Source: Actinoallomurus liliacearum (GTDB taxonomy: Bacteria; Actinomycetota; Actinomycetes; Streptosporangiales; Streptosporangiaceae). Taken from it: a stretch of DNA of 64,000 bases. The stretch covers positions 248,001-312,000 of the forward strand of contig NZ_BAABHJ010000005.1 in the NCBI RefSeq assembly GCF_039542035.1. The letters are read 5' to 3'. This document shows positions 23,686 to 31,838 of this stretch, one piece after another; positions within the stretch are counted from its first letter, which is position 1, and the number at the start of each line of letters is the position of its first letter. Below the pieces are notes generated by a model, which had not been told where the DNA came from, ran no database searches, and worked only from the letters and a program-made list of their open reading frames with translations. The position numbers were made by a program, and so were the translations under genes.

Positions 23686-26638
23686 AGTACGGCAGAGCCT
23701 GCAGACCGATCTGTCGCGTCTGCGCAGGAGGTTCAAGAAGTACGGCGTCGCCGAGACCGTCCGCCTGGCCGCGACGCCTGGAGCGTACGCGTTGGAGGTG
23801 TCTCCTGAGCACGTCGACCTCTTCCGGTCTCGTATGCTCCACGACCAGGCCATTTCCAGGCGGCAAAGCGGCAACACACGAGACGCGATCAAACTGCTCC
23901 GCGAAGGCGTGAACCTGTGGCGGGCGGAACCGCTGACCGGTATTTCCGGTGAGTGGGTCGACCAGATGCGGGTGAGTCTCGACGGAGACTATCGAGCGAT
24001 GACCCGTGAACTGATCGAGATGGAGCTCGCCGTTGGGAACCACGCCGAGATCGTCGGTTCCCTGGTGAACTTGATCGGAAGATATCCGCTGGACGAATCC
24101 TTCGTCGGACAGTTGATGATCGCCTATTACCGCTGCGGTCGGCAGGCCGACGCGCTCGGGCTGTACCAGACCACCGCCCGACGGCTACGTGAGGATGCCG
24201 GTGCGGCGCCGTCGCCTCGCCTTCAGACTCTGTTCCGCGGCATCCGGCAGCACGATTCGGCGGTCGCCGCGCCCCAGCGTGCGGCGTCGGAACCGATACC
24301 GGGGCTCGACCAGCTGCCGCCACCGGTGCCGGAGTTCACCGGGCGCGCCGAAGAACTCGCCGCGCTGGCCGCCCGCACAGGCACGGCGGACGATGTGGTG
24401 CTGATCGAGGGCATGCCCAGCGTCGGGAAGACGGCCCTCGCGGTCAGGGCCGCCCATGACCTCGCCGAACACTTCCCCGACGGGTGCTTCTTCCTGCCGC
24501 TTCACGGCCACGACGCGCACCACCTACCGGAGAGCCCGGCCGGCGCACTGTCCAAACTTCTCCAGTTGGCCGGCATCGCGCCTACGAGCATTCCGCAGGA
24601 TACGGCCGCACGGATCAGGCTGTGGCGTGACGTGATGGAGGGGCGCCGGGCCATGGTCGTACTCGATGATGCCGTCAACGAGGACCAGGTTCGACCGCTC
24701 CTGCCGGGCACCTCGGACTGCCGCGTGATCATCACCAGCCGCCGCCACCTGGCCGGGATCAACGGCCGCCATCATCGGCTCGGCGTGCTGCCGATGGCGG
24801 ACGCCATCGCCCTGTTCACGCGGATCGCGGAACCGGAGGCCGTCGTCGCGCCCGACTCGGTCGCCGGCGCGGTCCGGCTGTGCGGCGGATTGCCGCTGGC
24901 GATCCGCCTGGCCGCGACGCGATGGCGCGATCGACAGGTCTCCTCGATCGAGACCCTGGCCGAGGACCTGCGCGGGCCGCACGAGAACATCGCCGACCTG
25001 CAGGATCCGGCACTGGCGGCCACCTTCGCCCTCTCCTACCGTGACCTGTCGGTCACGCAACGGCGAATCTTCCGGCGCATGGGCATCAGTCCGGTCGCCG
25101 AGTTGACGGCCGCTGCCGTCGCCGTCCTCGCCGGCATACCGGTGGGTGAGGCCGAGCGAAGCCTCGCCGACTTCGCCGACCACTACCTGATCGAGGAGAT
25201 TTCCGCGGGCAGGTTCCAGCTCCACGATCTGGTCCGGCAGTACGCCACGGCCCTTCCGGCCCGAGAAGATCCACAGTTCGACGTTCGGCGTGCTGTCGGC
25301 CGAGTGCTCGACTATTACCTGCTCAAGGCCGACATGGCCGACAGCACGCTGTTTCCGCACCACATCCGTGCCGGGGTGGCCGCCGCTGACCGATCCGTGT
25401 CGGTCGAGCCGTTCGCGGACGAGGAGGCGGCGACGAACTGGCTGTCGGTCGAGCGGAAGAACCTGGTTCGCCTGATTCAGTACGCCGCTGATCACGCCTG
25501 GAACGCTCACGCCATCGACTACGCCAAGACGGTGGCCCGCTACTTCGACTCCGCCTCCCAGTGGGAGGAGGCGGAGATGATCCACCGACGTGTGCTGAAC
25601 ATCGCCCTCGAACTCGAGCTCCCCAAGGCCGCCGCCCAGGCGCAATTCGACCTGGCGGTCGTGCAGTGGAGGCTGGGAAGGATGGAAGAGGCGCTCGCGA
25701 ACGCCACCAAGGCCGAGCAGATCGCGCACCGTGCGGGCGACGCGGCTCTCAGAGCCGCCGCACTGGACCAGATAGGCCTGGTGGCGTGGTCGTCGTCGAA
25801 TTATCGGGAGGCGCTCGCCTATTTCGGTGAGTCCCTCGATATCTATCGCGACGCCGAGTACCCCCGTGGGAAGGGGGAGTGCCTCAATCACCTCGGAATG
25901 ATGCTGGCGCAGGTCGGGCGGCATCAGGAAGCGCTGCGTAGCTTCCATGACGCACTTGAGAGCTTCCGCTCCATCGGCGACGTGCGCGGCGAGGCGACAA
26001 CGCTGAGCAACCTCGCCCATACCCATCTGCTGCTCGGCTACCATCGCGACGCTTATGAGCTGTATCAGAAGTCGCGCGACATCTATCGGACTCTGACGGG
26101 GCGGCGTAACAAGGCGATCCTGGACAATAATCTCGGCGACGTGGCACGCTATCGCGGCCGCCATGACACCGCCCTGAAGTACTACAGCGAGGCCCTCGCC
26201 GAGTTCTCGGCGACCGGGGACCGGATCAATGAGTCGAACGTTCTGAACAATATGGGGCTCGCGCTCACCGGCCTGGAGCAGTACAACGAGGCGCTGATCC
26301 GCCATCGCTCCGCGGTGGCCGTGGCCAGAACGATCAACAACACGAGCGAGAAGATCCGGGGGACGCTCGGCATCGCGGACGTACGCGTCTGCACGGGCCA
26401 GTACCCGGTCGCCACCGATGACTATCGAGCCGCGCGCCGCCTCGCCCAGCAGATAGGCGACCCCTATCTCGAGGCTCAGGCGCTGAATGGGCTCGGCCAC
26501 GTGACGAGCCTGACCAAGGGGCATGACGCCGCGCGCATCTACTGGCGCCAGGCTTACGACCTGTTCTTACAACTGAACATCGTTCCAGAGATCGAAGCGG
26601 TGAAGATTCGCCTGGATATCATCGACCTGGCCGACTGA
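23516..26638 (+). CDS. SARP/AfsR-type transcriptional regulator with NB-ARC and TPR domains
   Basis: 1040 residues from GTG 23516 (MEFRMLGPIEFW, GGGGG five bases upstream). Order: OmpR-like winged helix (1-95), BTAD (about 95-240; GQLMIAYYRCGRQADALGLY), NB-ARC ATPase with Walker A GMPSVGKTAL (about 299) and RRAMVVLDDAVNEDQVRPLL, GGLPLAIRL, and a TPR array (about 680-1035) with at least six repeats of the GEATTLSNLAHTHLLLGYH type. SARPs of AfsR form bind direct heptamers beside -35 regions and activate antibiotic or developmental genes. The signal reaching the TPR array is unknown. A 30-residue peptide gene follows at 188 bp, a suggestive partner. Codon use is somewhat lower in GC than in its neighbours. 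Confidence 0.93.
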   Translation: MEFRMLGPIEFWLTGIRVDLGTAKERLLLAALLLAEGRPVSVETLIDRVWGRNPPAEVRQSLQTDLSRLRRRFKKYGVAETVRLAATPGAYALEVSPEHVDLFRSRMLHDQAISRRQSGNTRDAIKLLREGVNLWRAEPLTGISGEWVDQMRVSLDGDYRAMTRELIEMELAVGNHAEIVGSLVNLIGRYPLDESFVGQLMIAYYRCGRQADALGLYQTTARRLREDAGAAPSPRLQTLFRGIRQHDSAVAAPQRAASEPIPGLDQLPPPVPEFTGRAEELAALAARTGTADDVVLIEGMPSVGKTALAVRAAHDLAEHFPDGCFFLPLHGHDAHHLPESPAGALSKLLQLAGIAPTSIPQDTAARIRLWRDVMEGRRAMVVLDDAVNEDQVRPLLPGTSDCRVIITSRRHLAGINGRHHRLGVLPMADAIALFTRIAEPEAVVAPDSVAGAVRLCGGLPLAIRLAATRWRDRQVSSIETLAEDLRGPHENIADLQDPALAATFALSYRDLSVTQRRIFRRMGISPVAELTAAAVAVLAGIPVGEAERSLADFADHYLIEEISAGRFQLHDLVRQYATALPAREDPQFDVRRAVGRVLDYYLLKADMADSTLFPHHIRAGVAAADRSVSVEPFADEEAATNWLSVERKNLVRLIQYAADHAWNAHAIDYAKTVARYFDSASQWEEAEMIHRRVLNIALELELPKAAAQAQFDLAVVQWRLGRMEEALANATKAEQIAHRAGDAALRAAALDQIGLVAWSSSNYREALAYFGESLDIYRDAEYPRGKGECLNHLGMMLAQVGRHQEALRSFHDALESFRSIGDVRGEATTLSNLAHTHLLLGYHRDAYELYQKSRDIYRTLTGRRNKAILDNNLGDVARYRGRHDTALKYYSEALAEFSATGDRINESNVLNNMGLALTGLEQYNEALIRHRSAVAVARTINNTSEKIRGTLGIADVRVCTGQYPVATDDYRAARRLAQQIGDPYLEAQALNGLGHVTSLTKGHDAARIYWRQAYDLFLQLNIVPEIEAVKIRLDIIDLAD

Positions 26639-26654
26639 TAAGCGTATTCACTCC

Positions 26655-26679
26655 GCCTCGCCGTCGTATGCGGTGAGGC
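26655..26679 (+). terminator. Hairpin after SARP gene
   Basis: GCCTCGCCG pairs with CGGTGAGGC (9 bp, one G-U), loop 7. It starts 17 bp after the SARP stop, before an AT-richer stretch. Confidence 0.6.
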
Positions 26680-26782
26680 TATTAAGCGTGGCAGAAAACT
26701 CTGGCGGGCGCGAGATTTCGGTCCGATCTTTTTTCTATTTTCGCTCCTCAGGTTCCGCGTGATCGTCTAGGGTTGAGGCAGT

Positions 26783-26809
26783 TCGATCGAAGGGCGATCG
26801 AATCGTCGA
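26783..26809. promoter_or_regulatory. Tandem TCGA-type repeats before the peptide gene
   Basis: TCGA occurs at 26783, 26787, 26798 and 26806; TCGAAGG (26787) and TCGAATC (26798) are spaced by 11 bp. SARPs bind TCGA-containing heptamers at 11-bp spacing, so this may be a target of the adjacent regulator. The position, only 17 bp before the peptide ATG, is unusual for a SARP site. TAGGGT at 26768 may be a -10 element. Confidence 0.35.
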
Positions 26810-26825
26810 ATTAGAGAGACTTTGA

Positions 26826-26918
26826 ATGTTCAAGCACGAAAAGATATTGAAGGCCGTTCTGGTTGCCGCCACCGTGATGGGTGCTCTTCAGTGGATGCCG
26901 AATTCGTTCCACGGATAG
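26826..26918 (+). CDS. 30-residue hydrophobic peptide next to SARP, possible signal peptide
   Basis: Too short for routine gene calling. ATG 26826 to TAG 26918. Layout: basic start MFKHEKILK, hydrophobic centre AVLVAATVMGAL, and a short C-terminus QWMPNSFHG. GAGAGACTTTGA upstream contains a modest ribosome site. It is preceded by an AT-richer leader with possible SARP-type repeats and followed by a 16-bp terminator stem, so it is a complete transcription unit. It resembles exported pheromone precursors of RRNPP systems or tiny membrane peptides. Whether it is exported, cleaved or read by the TPR domain of the SARP is inference. No family recognised. Confidence 0.6.
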   Translation: MFKHEKILKAVLVAATVMGALQWMPNSFHG

Positions 26919-26945
26919 GCGTGCGGGTGTAGCGAGAACGCGCTC

Positions 26946-26983
26946 GTGAGGGGTTCCGGCGAAGTAGCGCCGGAACCCCTCAC
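26946..26983. terminator. 16-bp perfect hairpin between convergent genes
   Basis: GTGAGGGGTTCCGGCG and its exact complement, loop AAGTAG. It lies 28 bp behind the peptide gene and 49 bp behind the lipoprotein hydrolase stop on the other strand; may serve both. Confidence 0.8.
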
Positions 26984-27031
26984 GCTTGTATGTCCCCCGT
27001 CTGTGGTTGCGACCGAGGCGGGGTCGGTCGC

Positions 27032-27931
27032 TCAGCGCGTGGCCTGGGCGGTGACGCGCTGGATGGCCTGGACGGCGACATCAGGCCGGTCGAGGTAGAT
27101 GTAGTGCTCGCTGTTGGCGGCGATGCTCAGCCTGCTGCGCCTGGAGACCGCGAGCCACTTGTGCTCGCCTGCGGTCCACGCCCGCTCCAGAGCGGGACCG
27201 TACTGGGGGAAGGCCGCGAGGTACGGCTTTCCATGCTTGATCACCTGCACCGGGATGTTCCCGGCAGAGCGCACCTTCTCGTCGGTGATGACGAGCTTCT
27301 CCGGGCTCTCCCCCCGGTCCACCGCGAGAGTCTGGGCGCGCAGCTCGGCCGCCGGGCCGGTGGCGGACGCGGGGATCGTCTGGGTGATGTCGGCGACCGA
27401 GGTCGGTGACGTGGCGTCCATCAGGACGAGCCCCTTGACCTGGTGGTGGCCGGGAGCGTACCTGGCGGCGATCATCCCGCCCAGCGAGTGCCCGGCCAGG
27501 ACGACCGGGCCGTCACCGGCGACCCGATCCAGCACCGCGGTGAGGATCCTCCCGGTGTCGGCGAAGCTCTGCGGGCCGTCCGGCTGATCGCTCGCCCCTT
27601 CGCCGAGCCGGTCGTAGGCGCAGACCCGGTCGTTCTTGCTCAGGGTCTTCTGAAGGGCGGCCATCTTGTCCAGCCCATCACCCAGTCCGGGCAGCAGGAC
27701 GATGACGGGGCGGTGTTTCACCGGGCCGCCCGAGCAGGACACGTTCACCGACTTGCCGCCGACGTCGATCTTCTTCGTCCCAGAGAACAGGTCCTTTTCG
27801 GCTTTTCGCCCATGGGTGCCGGTGAATGGGTTCGAAACCGCATTCGCGTCGACCTTGCAGCCGGCGAGTCCCACACCGGCCACGGTGCAGCACAGTGCCA
27901 TGACAGCGGATGCCTTGATCTTGCGAAGCAT
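27032..27931 (-). CDS. Alpha/beta-hydrolase lipoprotein
   Basis: 299 residues; ATG with GGAGGACATC upstream. The signal peptide ends in the lipobox VGLAGC (Cys about 25), so it is a membrane-anchored extracellular lipoprotein. Hydrolase motifs: VIVLLPGLGDG (oxyanion region), AYDRLGEGASD, nucleophile elbow GHSLGG, and a final His in NSEHYIYLD. The substrate is unknown; relatives are proline iminopeptidase/esterase-like. Divergent from the CPBP protease and two-component operon and flanked by the mirror copy of the same promoter-like sequence, suggesting common control. Confidence 0.9.
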   Translation of the reverse strand: MLRKIKASAVMALCCTVAGVGLAGCKVDANAVSNPFTGTHGRKAEKDLFSGTKKIDVGGKSVNVSCSGGPVKHRPVIVLLPGLGDGLDKMAALQKTLSKNDRVCAYDRLGEGASDQPDGPQSFADTGRILTAVLDRVAGDGPVVLAGHSLGGMIAARYAPGHHQVKGLVLMDATSPTSVADITQTIPASATGPAAELRAQTLAVDRGESPEKLVITDEKVRSAGNIPVQVIKHGKPYLAAFPQYGPALERAWTAGEHKWLAVSRRSRLSIAANSEHYIYLDRPDVAVQAIQRVTAQATR

Positions 27932-27978
27932 GATGTCCTCCGAGAAGAAAGTGGCGGCCGAAGCGCCGTGGCCACATC

Positions 27979-28137
27979 GAGAACGCTATGGATTCGCCGG
28001 CTCGGAATCGTCACCACGCGGTGGACACTCGCGCGTAGCTCACATGGGGGACAGCGCGCTGCGTCCCCCATGCGAGCTACCGGCGAATGTCCACCGCGCG
28101 GTGACGATTTGCAGACCGCTGAATCCGTAGCGTTCTC
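27979..28137. repeat. 159-bp imperfect inverted duplication between divergent genes
   Basis: Left arm 27979-28052 and right arm 28063-28137 are near mirror images. Matched blocks: GAGAACGCTA-GGATTC at the outer ends (one mismatch), AATCGTCACC with GGTGACGATT, CGCGGTGGACA with TGTCCACCGCG, GTAGCTC with GAGCTAC, CATGGGGGAC with GTCCCCCATG. The centre is a 10-base spacer. Each arm faces one of the divergent genes, so this looks like one promoter/operator module copied in inverted orientation. The CACCGCGCGGTG palindrome could be a regulator site. Confidence 0.85.
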
Positions 28138-28184
28138 GCCATCGCCGCGGCGCTCCGGCCGCGCAATCTCCCGAAGGAACCATC

Positions 28185-29018
28185 ATGCGATTGTTGAAGC
28201 AGCTCGTGGCCGTCGCGGCCGTCGCCTTCGTGGGCGGACAGGCCGTGGCAGCGGTGAACGGGAACACGCTTCTCACGCTCATTCTCGGCGTCGTGACGGC
28301 CGTGCTCGCGGTACTGGTCTACGCCCGGGTGGTGCGGTGGTCCGAGCGCCGCGCGCCGGTGGAGGTGGCCAGGGAAGGCGCCGTCGCCGCCGTCGGCCGG
28401 GGGCTGCTGATCGGCGTCGGGATGTTCGCGGCCGTCATCGTGAACCTCGTCTTCCTGGGCGACTACCGGGTCGACGGCTGGGGATCGGTGATGGGTGCGC
28501 TCGGGCTGTTCGGCTTCATGGCCGCCGCCGCCGTGACGGAGGAGCTGCTGTTCCGCGGCGTCCTGTTCCGGATCGTCGAGGAACGCACCGGCACCTGGGT
28601 GGCGCTGACACTGACCGGCCTGCTGTTCGGCCTGTCGCACCTGGCGAACAAGGACGCCACCCTGTGGGGCGCGATCTCCATCGCCATCGAGGCCGGCTTC
28701 ATGCTCGCCGCCTGCTACGCCGCCACCCGCAACCTGTGGGTGCCGATCGGCCTGCACTTCGGCTGGAACTTCGCGGAGGCCGGCATCTTCGGCACCGAGG
28801 TCTCCGGCAACGGCAAGACAGAGGGGCTGCTGCACGGTGTGACGTCGGGCCAGGCCCTGCTCAGCGGCGGCAAGTTCGGGCCGGAGGCGAGCGTGTACTC
28901 GGTCCTGTTCGGCGCGCTGCTGACGATCGTGTTCCTGTGGCTGGCCCACCGGCGTGGCAACCTGGTCCCTCTCCGGCGCAGCGCCCGGGCCGCCACGACC
29001 GCTACGCTCGCCCAGTGA
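28185..29018 (+). CDS. CPBP-family intramembrane glutamic endopeptidase
   Basis: 277 residues, about seven membrane helices. The three ABI/CPBP motifs are intact: EELLFRG, FGLSHL and HFGWNF, carrying the catalytic Glu pair and His residues within the membrane. Relatives include Rce1 CAAX protease and bacteriocin-immunity or regulatory membrane proteases. ATG with AAGGA upstream; GTGA overlap with the sensor kinase gene. It may process a membrane or lipoprotein substrate or modulate the kinase. It sits in an operon with a NarL-type two-component system, across from the lipoprotein hydrolase. Confidence 0.92.
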   Translation: MRLLKQLVAVAAVAFVGGQAVAAVNGNTLLTLILGVVTAVLAVLVYARVVRWSERRAPVEVAREGAVAAVGRGLLIGVGMFAAVIVNLVFLGDYRVDGWGSVMGALGLFGFMAAAAVTEELLFRGVLFRIVEERTGTWVALTLTGLLFGLSHLANKDATLWGAISIAIEAGFMLAACYAATRNLWVPIGLHFGWNFAEAGIFGTEVSGNGKTEGLLHGVTSGQALLSGGKFGPEASVYSVLFGALLTIVFLWLAHRRGNLVPLRRSARAATTATLAQ

Positions 29019-30169
29019 TCGACCTCCGGCGCGTCCCGGACCTGTGGCGGCGGTGTGATGTCACGGTCCGGGATCTCCCGTTCGCGCTGCTGATGGTCGC
29101 CCTGGCGTTCCTGCCGGCGTTCCGCGACCAGCAGACCCAGGTCGGCGGCCTGCCGACCCGCCCCTCCGACGCGCTGACCTTCGTCGTGATCGCCCTCGAG
29201 TGCCTCCCGCTCGCCGCGCGCCGGCGGTGGCCGGCCGCCTGTCTCTCCCTGGTCTCGCTCGGCTTCGTCCTCGACCAGCTCCGCGCCTACCACACGGTCA
29301 CGGGCGCCGGACTGGCCTTCGCGCTGGTGAGCGCGGGCGCCCATCTGGAGCGCCACCGGCGCGTCACCGTGGTGCTGCTCTCCGCGGCGTATGTGCCGCT
29401 GGCGGTCGCGCTGAGCCGGCTCGGTGGGACCGAGGGGCCGGGCGAGTACATGACGTTCTACCTGGTGCTGGTCTTCGCATGGGGCGTCGGGTCCTGGCTG
29501 CGGGCCACCCGGGCCGCCGAGGCCGAACGCCGCCGCCACGTCGCCGAGGCGACCCGCGCCGCCGAACGCACCCGCATCGCCCGCGAACTCCACGACGTCG
29601 TGACCCACCACGTGACGGCGATGGTCGTGCAGGCCGAGGCGGCGCGTTACCTGACCGCCGCGCCCGATCGCCTCGAGGCGACACTGAGCGCCGTCGCCGA
29701 CACCGGCCGACGCGCCATCACCGACCTGCGGCACCTGCTCGACCTGCTCAACCCCGACCACGACAGCGACGGCAGGACGCCGTCCGTCGGCGAACTTCAC
29801 ACGCTCGTGGAGCAGACGCGCAGTGCCGGACAGCCGGTGGAGTTCACCGAGGAGGGCAGTCCGGCGGAGTCGGCCGGCAGCGCCGAGTTCGTGGCCTATC
29901 GGGTCGTACAGGAGGCGCTCACGAACGCCCTCAAGTACGCCCACGGCAGTCGTACCGGCGTCCATGTGCGCTATGGCGAAAGAGAGATCACCGTGCAGGT
30001 CAGCACCGATGGTTCCGGCTCGCGGACCGGTTCTCCCGGCGGCAGCGGGCGGGGCCTCGCCGGTCTCCGCGAGCGGGTCGACGCCCTGGGCGGTGAGTTC
30101 AGCGCGGACCCCCGGGCGGGCGGTGGCTTCGTCGTCCGGGCGCGCATCCCCGCGGGGAGCCCGTCATGA
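29015..30169 (+). CDS. NarL-type sensor histidine kinase
   Basis: 384 residues from GTG 29015 (GTGA overlap). About five membrane helices in residues 15-165 with little extracellular sequence, so it likely senses membrane state or a partner. Then HisKA_3 with ARELHDVVTHHVTAMVVQAE (phospho-acceptor His) and an ATPase domain with VVQEALTNALKYAHG (N box) and GSGRGLAGLRERV (G box). Typical of actinobacterial DesK/LiaS-like kinases, which respond to envelope stress. It overlaps its response regulator by 4 bp. Confidence 0.93.
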   Translation: MIDLRRVPDLWRRCDVTVRDLPFALLMVALAFLPAFRDQQTQVGGLPTRPSDALTFVVIALECLPLAARRRWPAACLSLVSLGFVLDQLRAYHTVTGAGLAFALVSAGAHLERHRRVTVVLLSAAYVPLAVALSRLGGTEGPGEYMTFYLVLVFAWGVGSWLRATRAAEAERRRHVAEATRAAERTRIARELHDVVTHHVTAMVVQAEAARYLTAAPDRLEATLSAVADTGRRAITDLRHLLDLLNPDHDSDGRTPSVGELHTLVEQTRSAGQPVEFTEEGSPAESAGSAEFVAYRVVQEALTNALKYAHGSRTGVHVRYGEREITVQVSTDGSGSRTGSPGGSGRGLAGLRERVDALGGEFSADPRAGGGFVVRARIPAGSPS

Positions 30170-30825
30170 CCGCGCCGGTCCGGGTCCTGGTCTGCGACGA
30201 CCAGGCGCTGATCCGTACGGGGTTCGCGACGATCATCGATGCGCAACCCGACCTGGAGGTGGTGGGCGAGTGCGGGGACGGGCGCGCCGCGGTCGACCTC
30301 GCCCGCCGGCTGAATCCGGACCTGGTGGTGATGGACGTACGGATGCCGGTGCTCGACGGCATCGCGGCGACCCGCCTGCTGGCCGGGCCCGGGGTGGCGA
30401 ATCCCATCAAGGTGCTCGTGGTGACGACGTTCAACCTGGACGAGTACGTGTACGAGGCGCTGCGCGCGGGGGCGAGCGGGTTCCTGCTCAAGGACGCCCC
30501 ACCGGCGCAACTGCTGCACGGCATCCGCACCGTCGCGACCGGTGCCGCGCTCCTGGCGCCCGAGGTGACGCGGCGGCTCGTCGGCAGGTACGCGGCGCGG
30601 ATCCGTCCCACCGAGGGCACGCCGGACGGCGTCCCGCTGACCCGGCGCGAACTGGAGGTTCTGCGCCTCATCGCGAGCGGTCTGTCCAACAGCGAGATCG
30701 CCGCGACGTTGGTGATCAGCCAGGAGACCGTCAAGACGTACGTGTCGCGCATCCTCACCAAACTCGATCTGCGGGACCGCGTGCAGGCCGTGGTCTACGC
30801 CTACCGCAACGGCCTGGTGACCTGA
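30166..30825 (+). CDS. NarL/LuxR-family response regulator
   Basis: 219 residues. Receiver: VRVLVCDDQALIRTGF, phospho-acceptor Asp in PDLVVMDVRMPVLDG, and LLKDAPP with the conserved Lys. LuxR-type HTH: LTRRELEVLRLIASGLSNSE and VKTYVSRILTKL. Partner of the upstream kinase. Likely targets include its own operon and the divergent hydrolase through the inverted promoter modules, a guess from context. Convergent with the PL7 lyase gene 19 bp away. Confidence 0.94.
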   Translation: MTAPVRVLVCDDQALIRTGFATIIDAQPDLEVVGECGDGRAAVDLARRLNPDLVVMDVRMPVLDGIAATRLLAGPGVANPIKVLVVTTFNLDEYVYEALRAGASGFLLKDAPPAQLLHGIRTVATGAALLAPEVTRRLVGRYAARIRPTEGTPDGVPLTRRELEVLRLIASGLSNSEIAATLVISQETVKTYVSRILTKLDLRDRVQAVVYAYRNGLVT

Positions 30826-30844
30826 TCACCGAGTTCTCATGCGG

Positions 30845-31672
30845 TCAGCCGTGTGCCACGGTCAGGGCGTAGAACTTCACCTTCGCGCCCTTGCTGGTGC
30901 TGTCCGACGCGGACTGGTTGTAGTCGCCGGCCTTGAAATACTGGTGGTAGGAGCCGAAGCCGGAGGCGATCGGGTAGCTGGTCGTGCTGCCGTTGACGGT
31001 GATCTGGATCCGGCCGCCGACGATCGCGATGACGTAGCTCCACTGGGTGCCGAGCGCCACGTTGGCCAGGGTGTGGAGGGCCTGCCCACCGTCGGGGGAG
31101 TTCTCCAGGCCGAGGACGATGTCCCCGTTGCTGTGGTAGTAGAGCTCGAGCAGCGGTTTGGTCGAGGAGCCGCCGCTGCCGAGGTGGATCTGCCCGACGC
31201 AGACGTTCGAGGTCACCGAGACGATCCGCAGCCTCGCCGACAGCCGGTGGGTGCCGGACAGCGACCAGTCGGCGGCGCTGCCGTCGGCGTTCATCTCACG
31301 AAGCTCGGAGCGCGGGTAGTTGGAGTTCGGCGTGGTGACCCCGGACTCGGGGTCCCAGAAGGTCATCGAGCCGTCGTTCTTGTCGGTCCAGAAGTACGCG
31401 GGGTTCGTGTACCCGTTGGCGCCCTTCAACTGTGCGGGCGGGATCGTCGTCGGAGAGCCGGGCGACCCGATCGGGAGCTGGAGCTCCCACACCGACAGGT
31501 CGAAGTTGCCGCCCGGTGGGACGCTCGGATCGAGCGCGGTGGAGGAGGCGGCCGCGGTACGGGCCGTCGTAGTGCCGACGACACCGGACAGGGCTGCCGC
31601 GATCACCATGGCGCCGACCGTGGTGATCATCTTCCCGTGGATACGCCGCGGCGTGCCGTTCTCTGCTGTCAC
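30845..31672 (-). CDS. Secreted PL7-family alginate/polyuronate lyase
   Basis: 275 residues from GTG 31672 (GGAGAACGTGC upstream). Sec signal to about residue 42 (VIAAALSGVVG...ARTAAA). The PL7 jelly-roll motifs follow in order: YPRSELREM (catalytic Arg region), VGQIHLGSG (QIH), and YFKAGDYNQS near the C-terminus with the general Tyr. These cleave beta-1,4 mannuronate or guluronate linkages by elimination, outside the cell. No extra carbohydrate-binding module. The neighbouring LacI gene, on the same strand just upstream, may control it. Confidence 0.9.
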   Translation of the reverse strand: MTAENGTPRRIHGKMITTVGAMVIAAALSGVVGTTTARTAAASSTALDPSVPPGGNFDLSVWELQLPIGSPGSPTTIPPAQLKGANGYTNPAYFWTDKNDGSMTFWDPESGVTTPNSNYPRSELREMNADGSAADWSLSGTHRLSARLRIVSVTSNVCVGQIHLGSGGSSTKPLLELYYHSNGDIVLGLENSPDGGQALHTLANVALGTQWSYVIAIVGGRIQITVNGSTTSYPIASGFGSYHQYFKAGDYNQSASDSTSKGAKVKFYALTVAHG

Positions 31673-31817
31673 GCACGTTCTCCTTCACGGTGCGCACGCC
31701 TGTCCGGCGGCGCGGAGCTCCGAAGGCGACCGGGAACGCAGCCGGATCGGTCTCCTGACGGGGGTCAGACTCGGGCGATGACGCCATGGTAAGTACGTGG
31801 TCAGATTTTGTAAAGAT

Positions 31818-31831
31818 AGTTAACAGTAACT
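31818..31831. promoter_or_regulatory. AGTTA-N4-TAACT palindrome upstream of PL7 lyase
   Basis: AGTTA-ACAG-TAACT, in a short AT-rich patch between the lyase and LacI genes, about 150 bp before the lyase start. LacI regulators bind short palindromes, so it may be the operator. Confidence 0.4.
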
Positions 31832-31838
31832 GCCGGGC

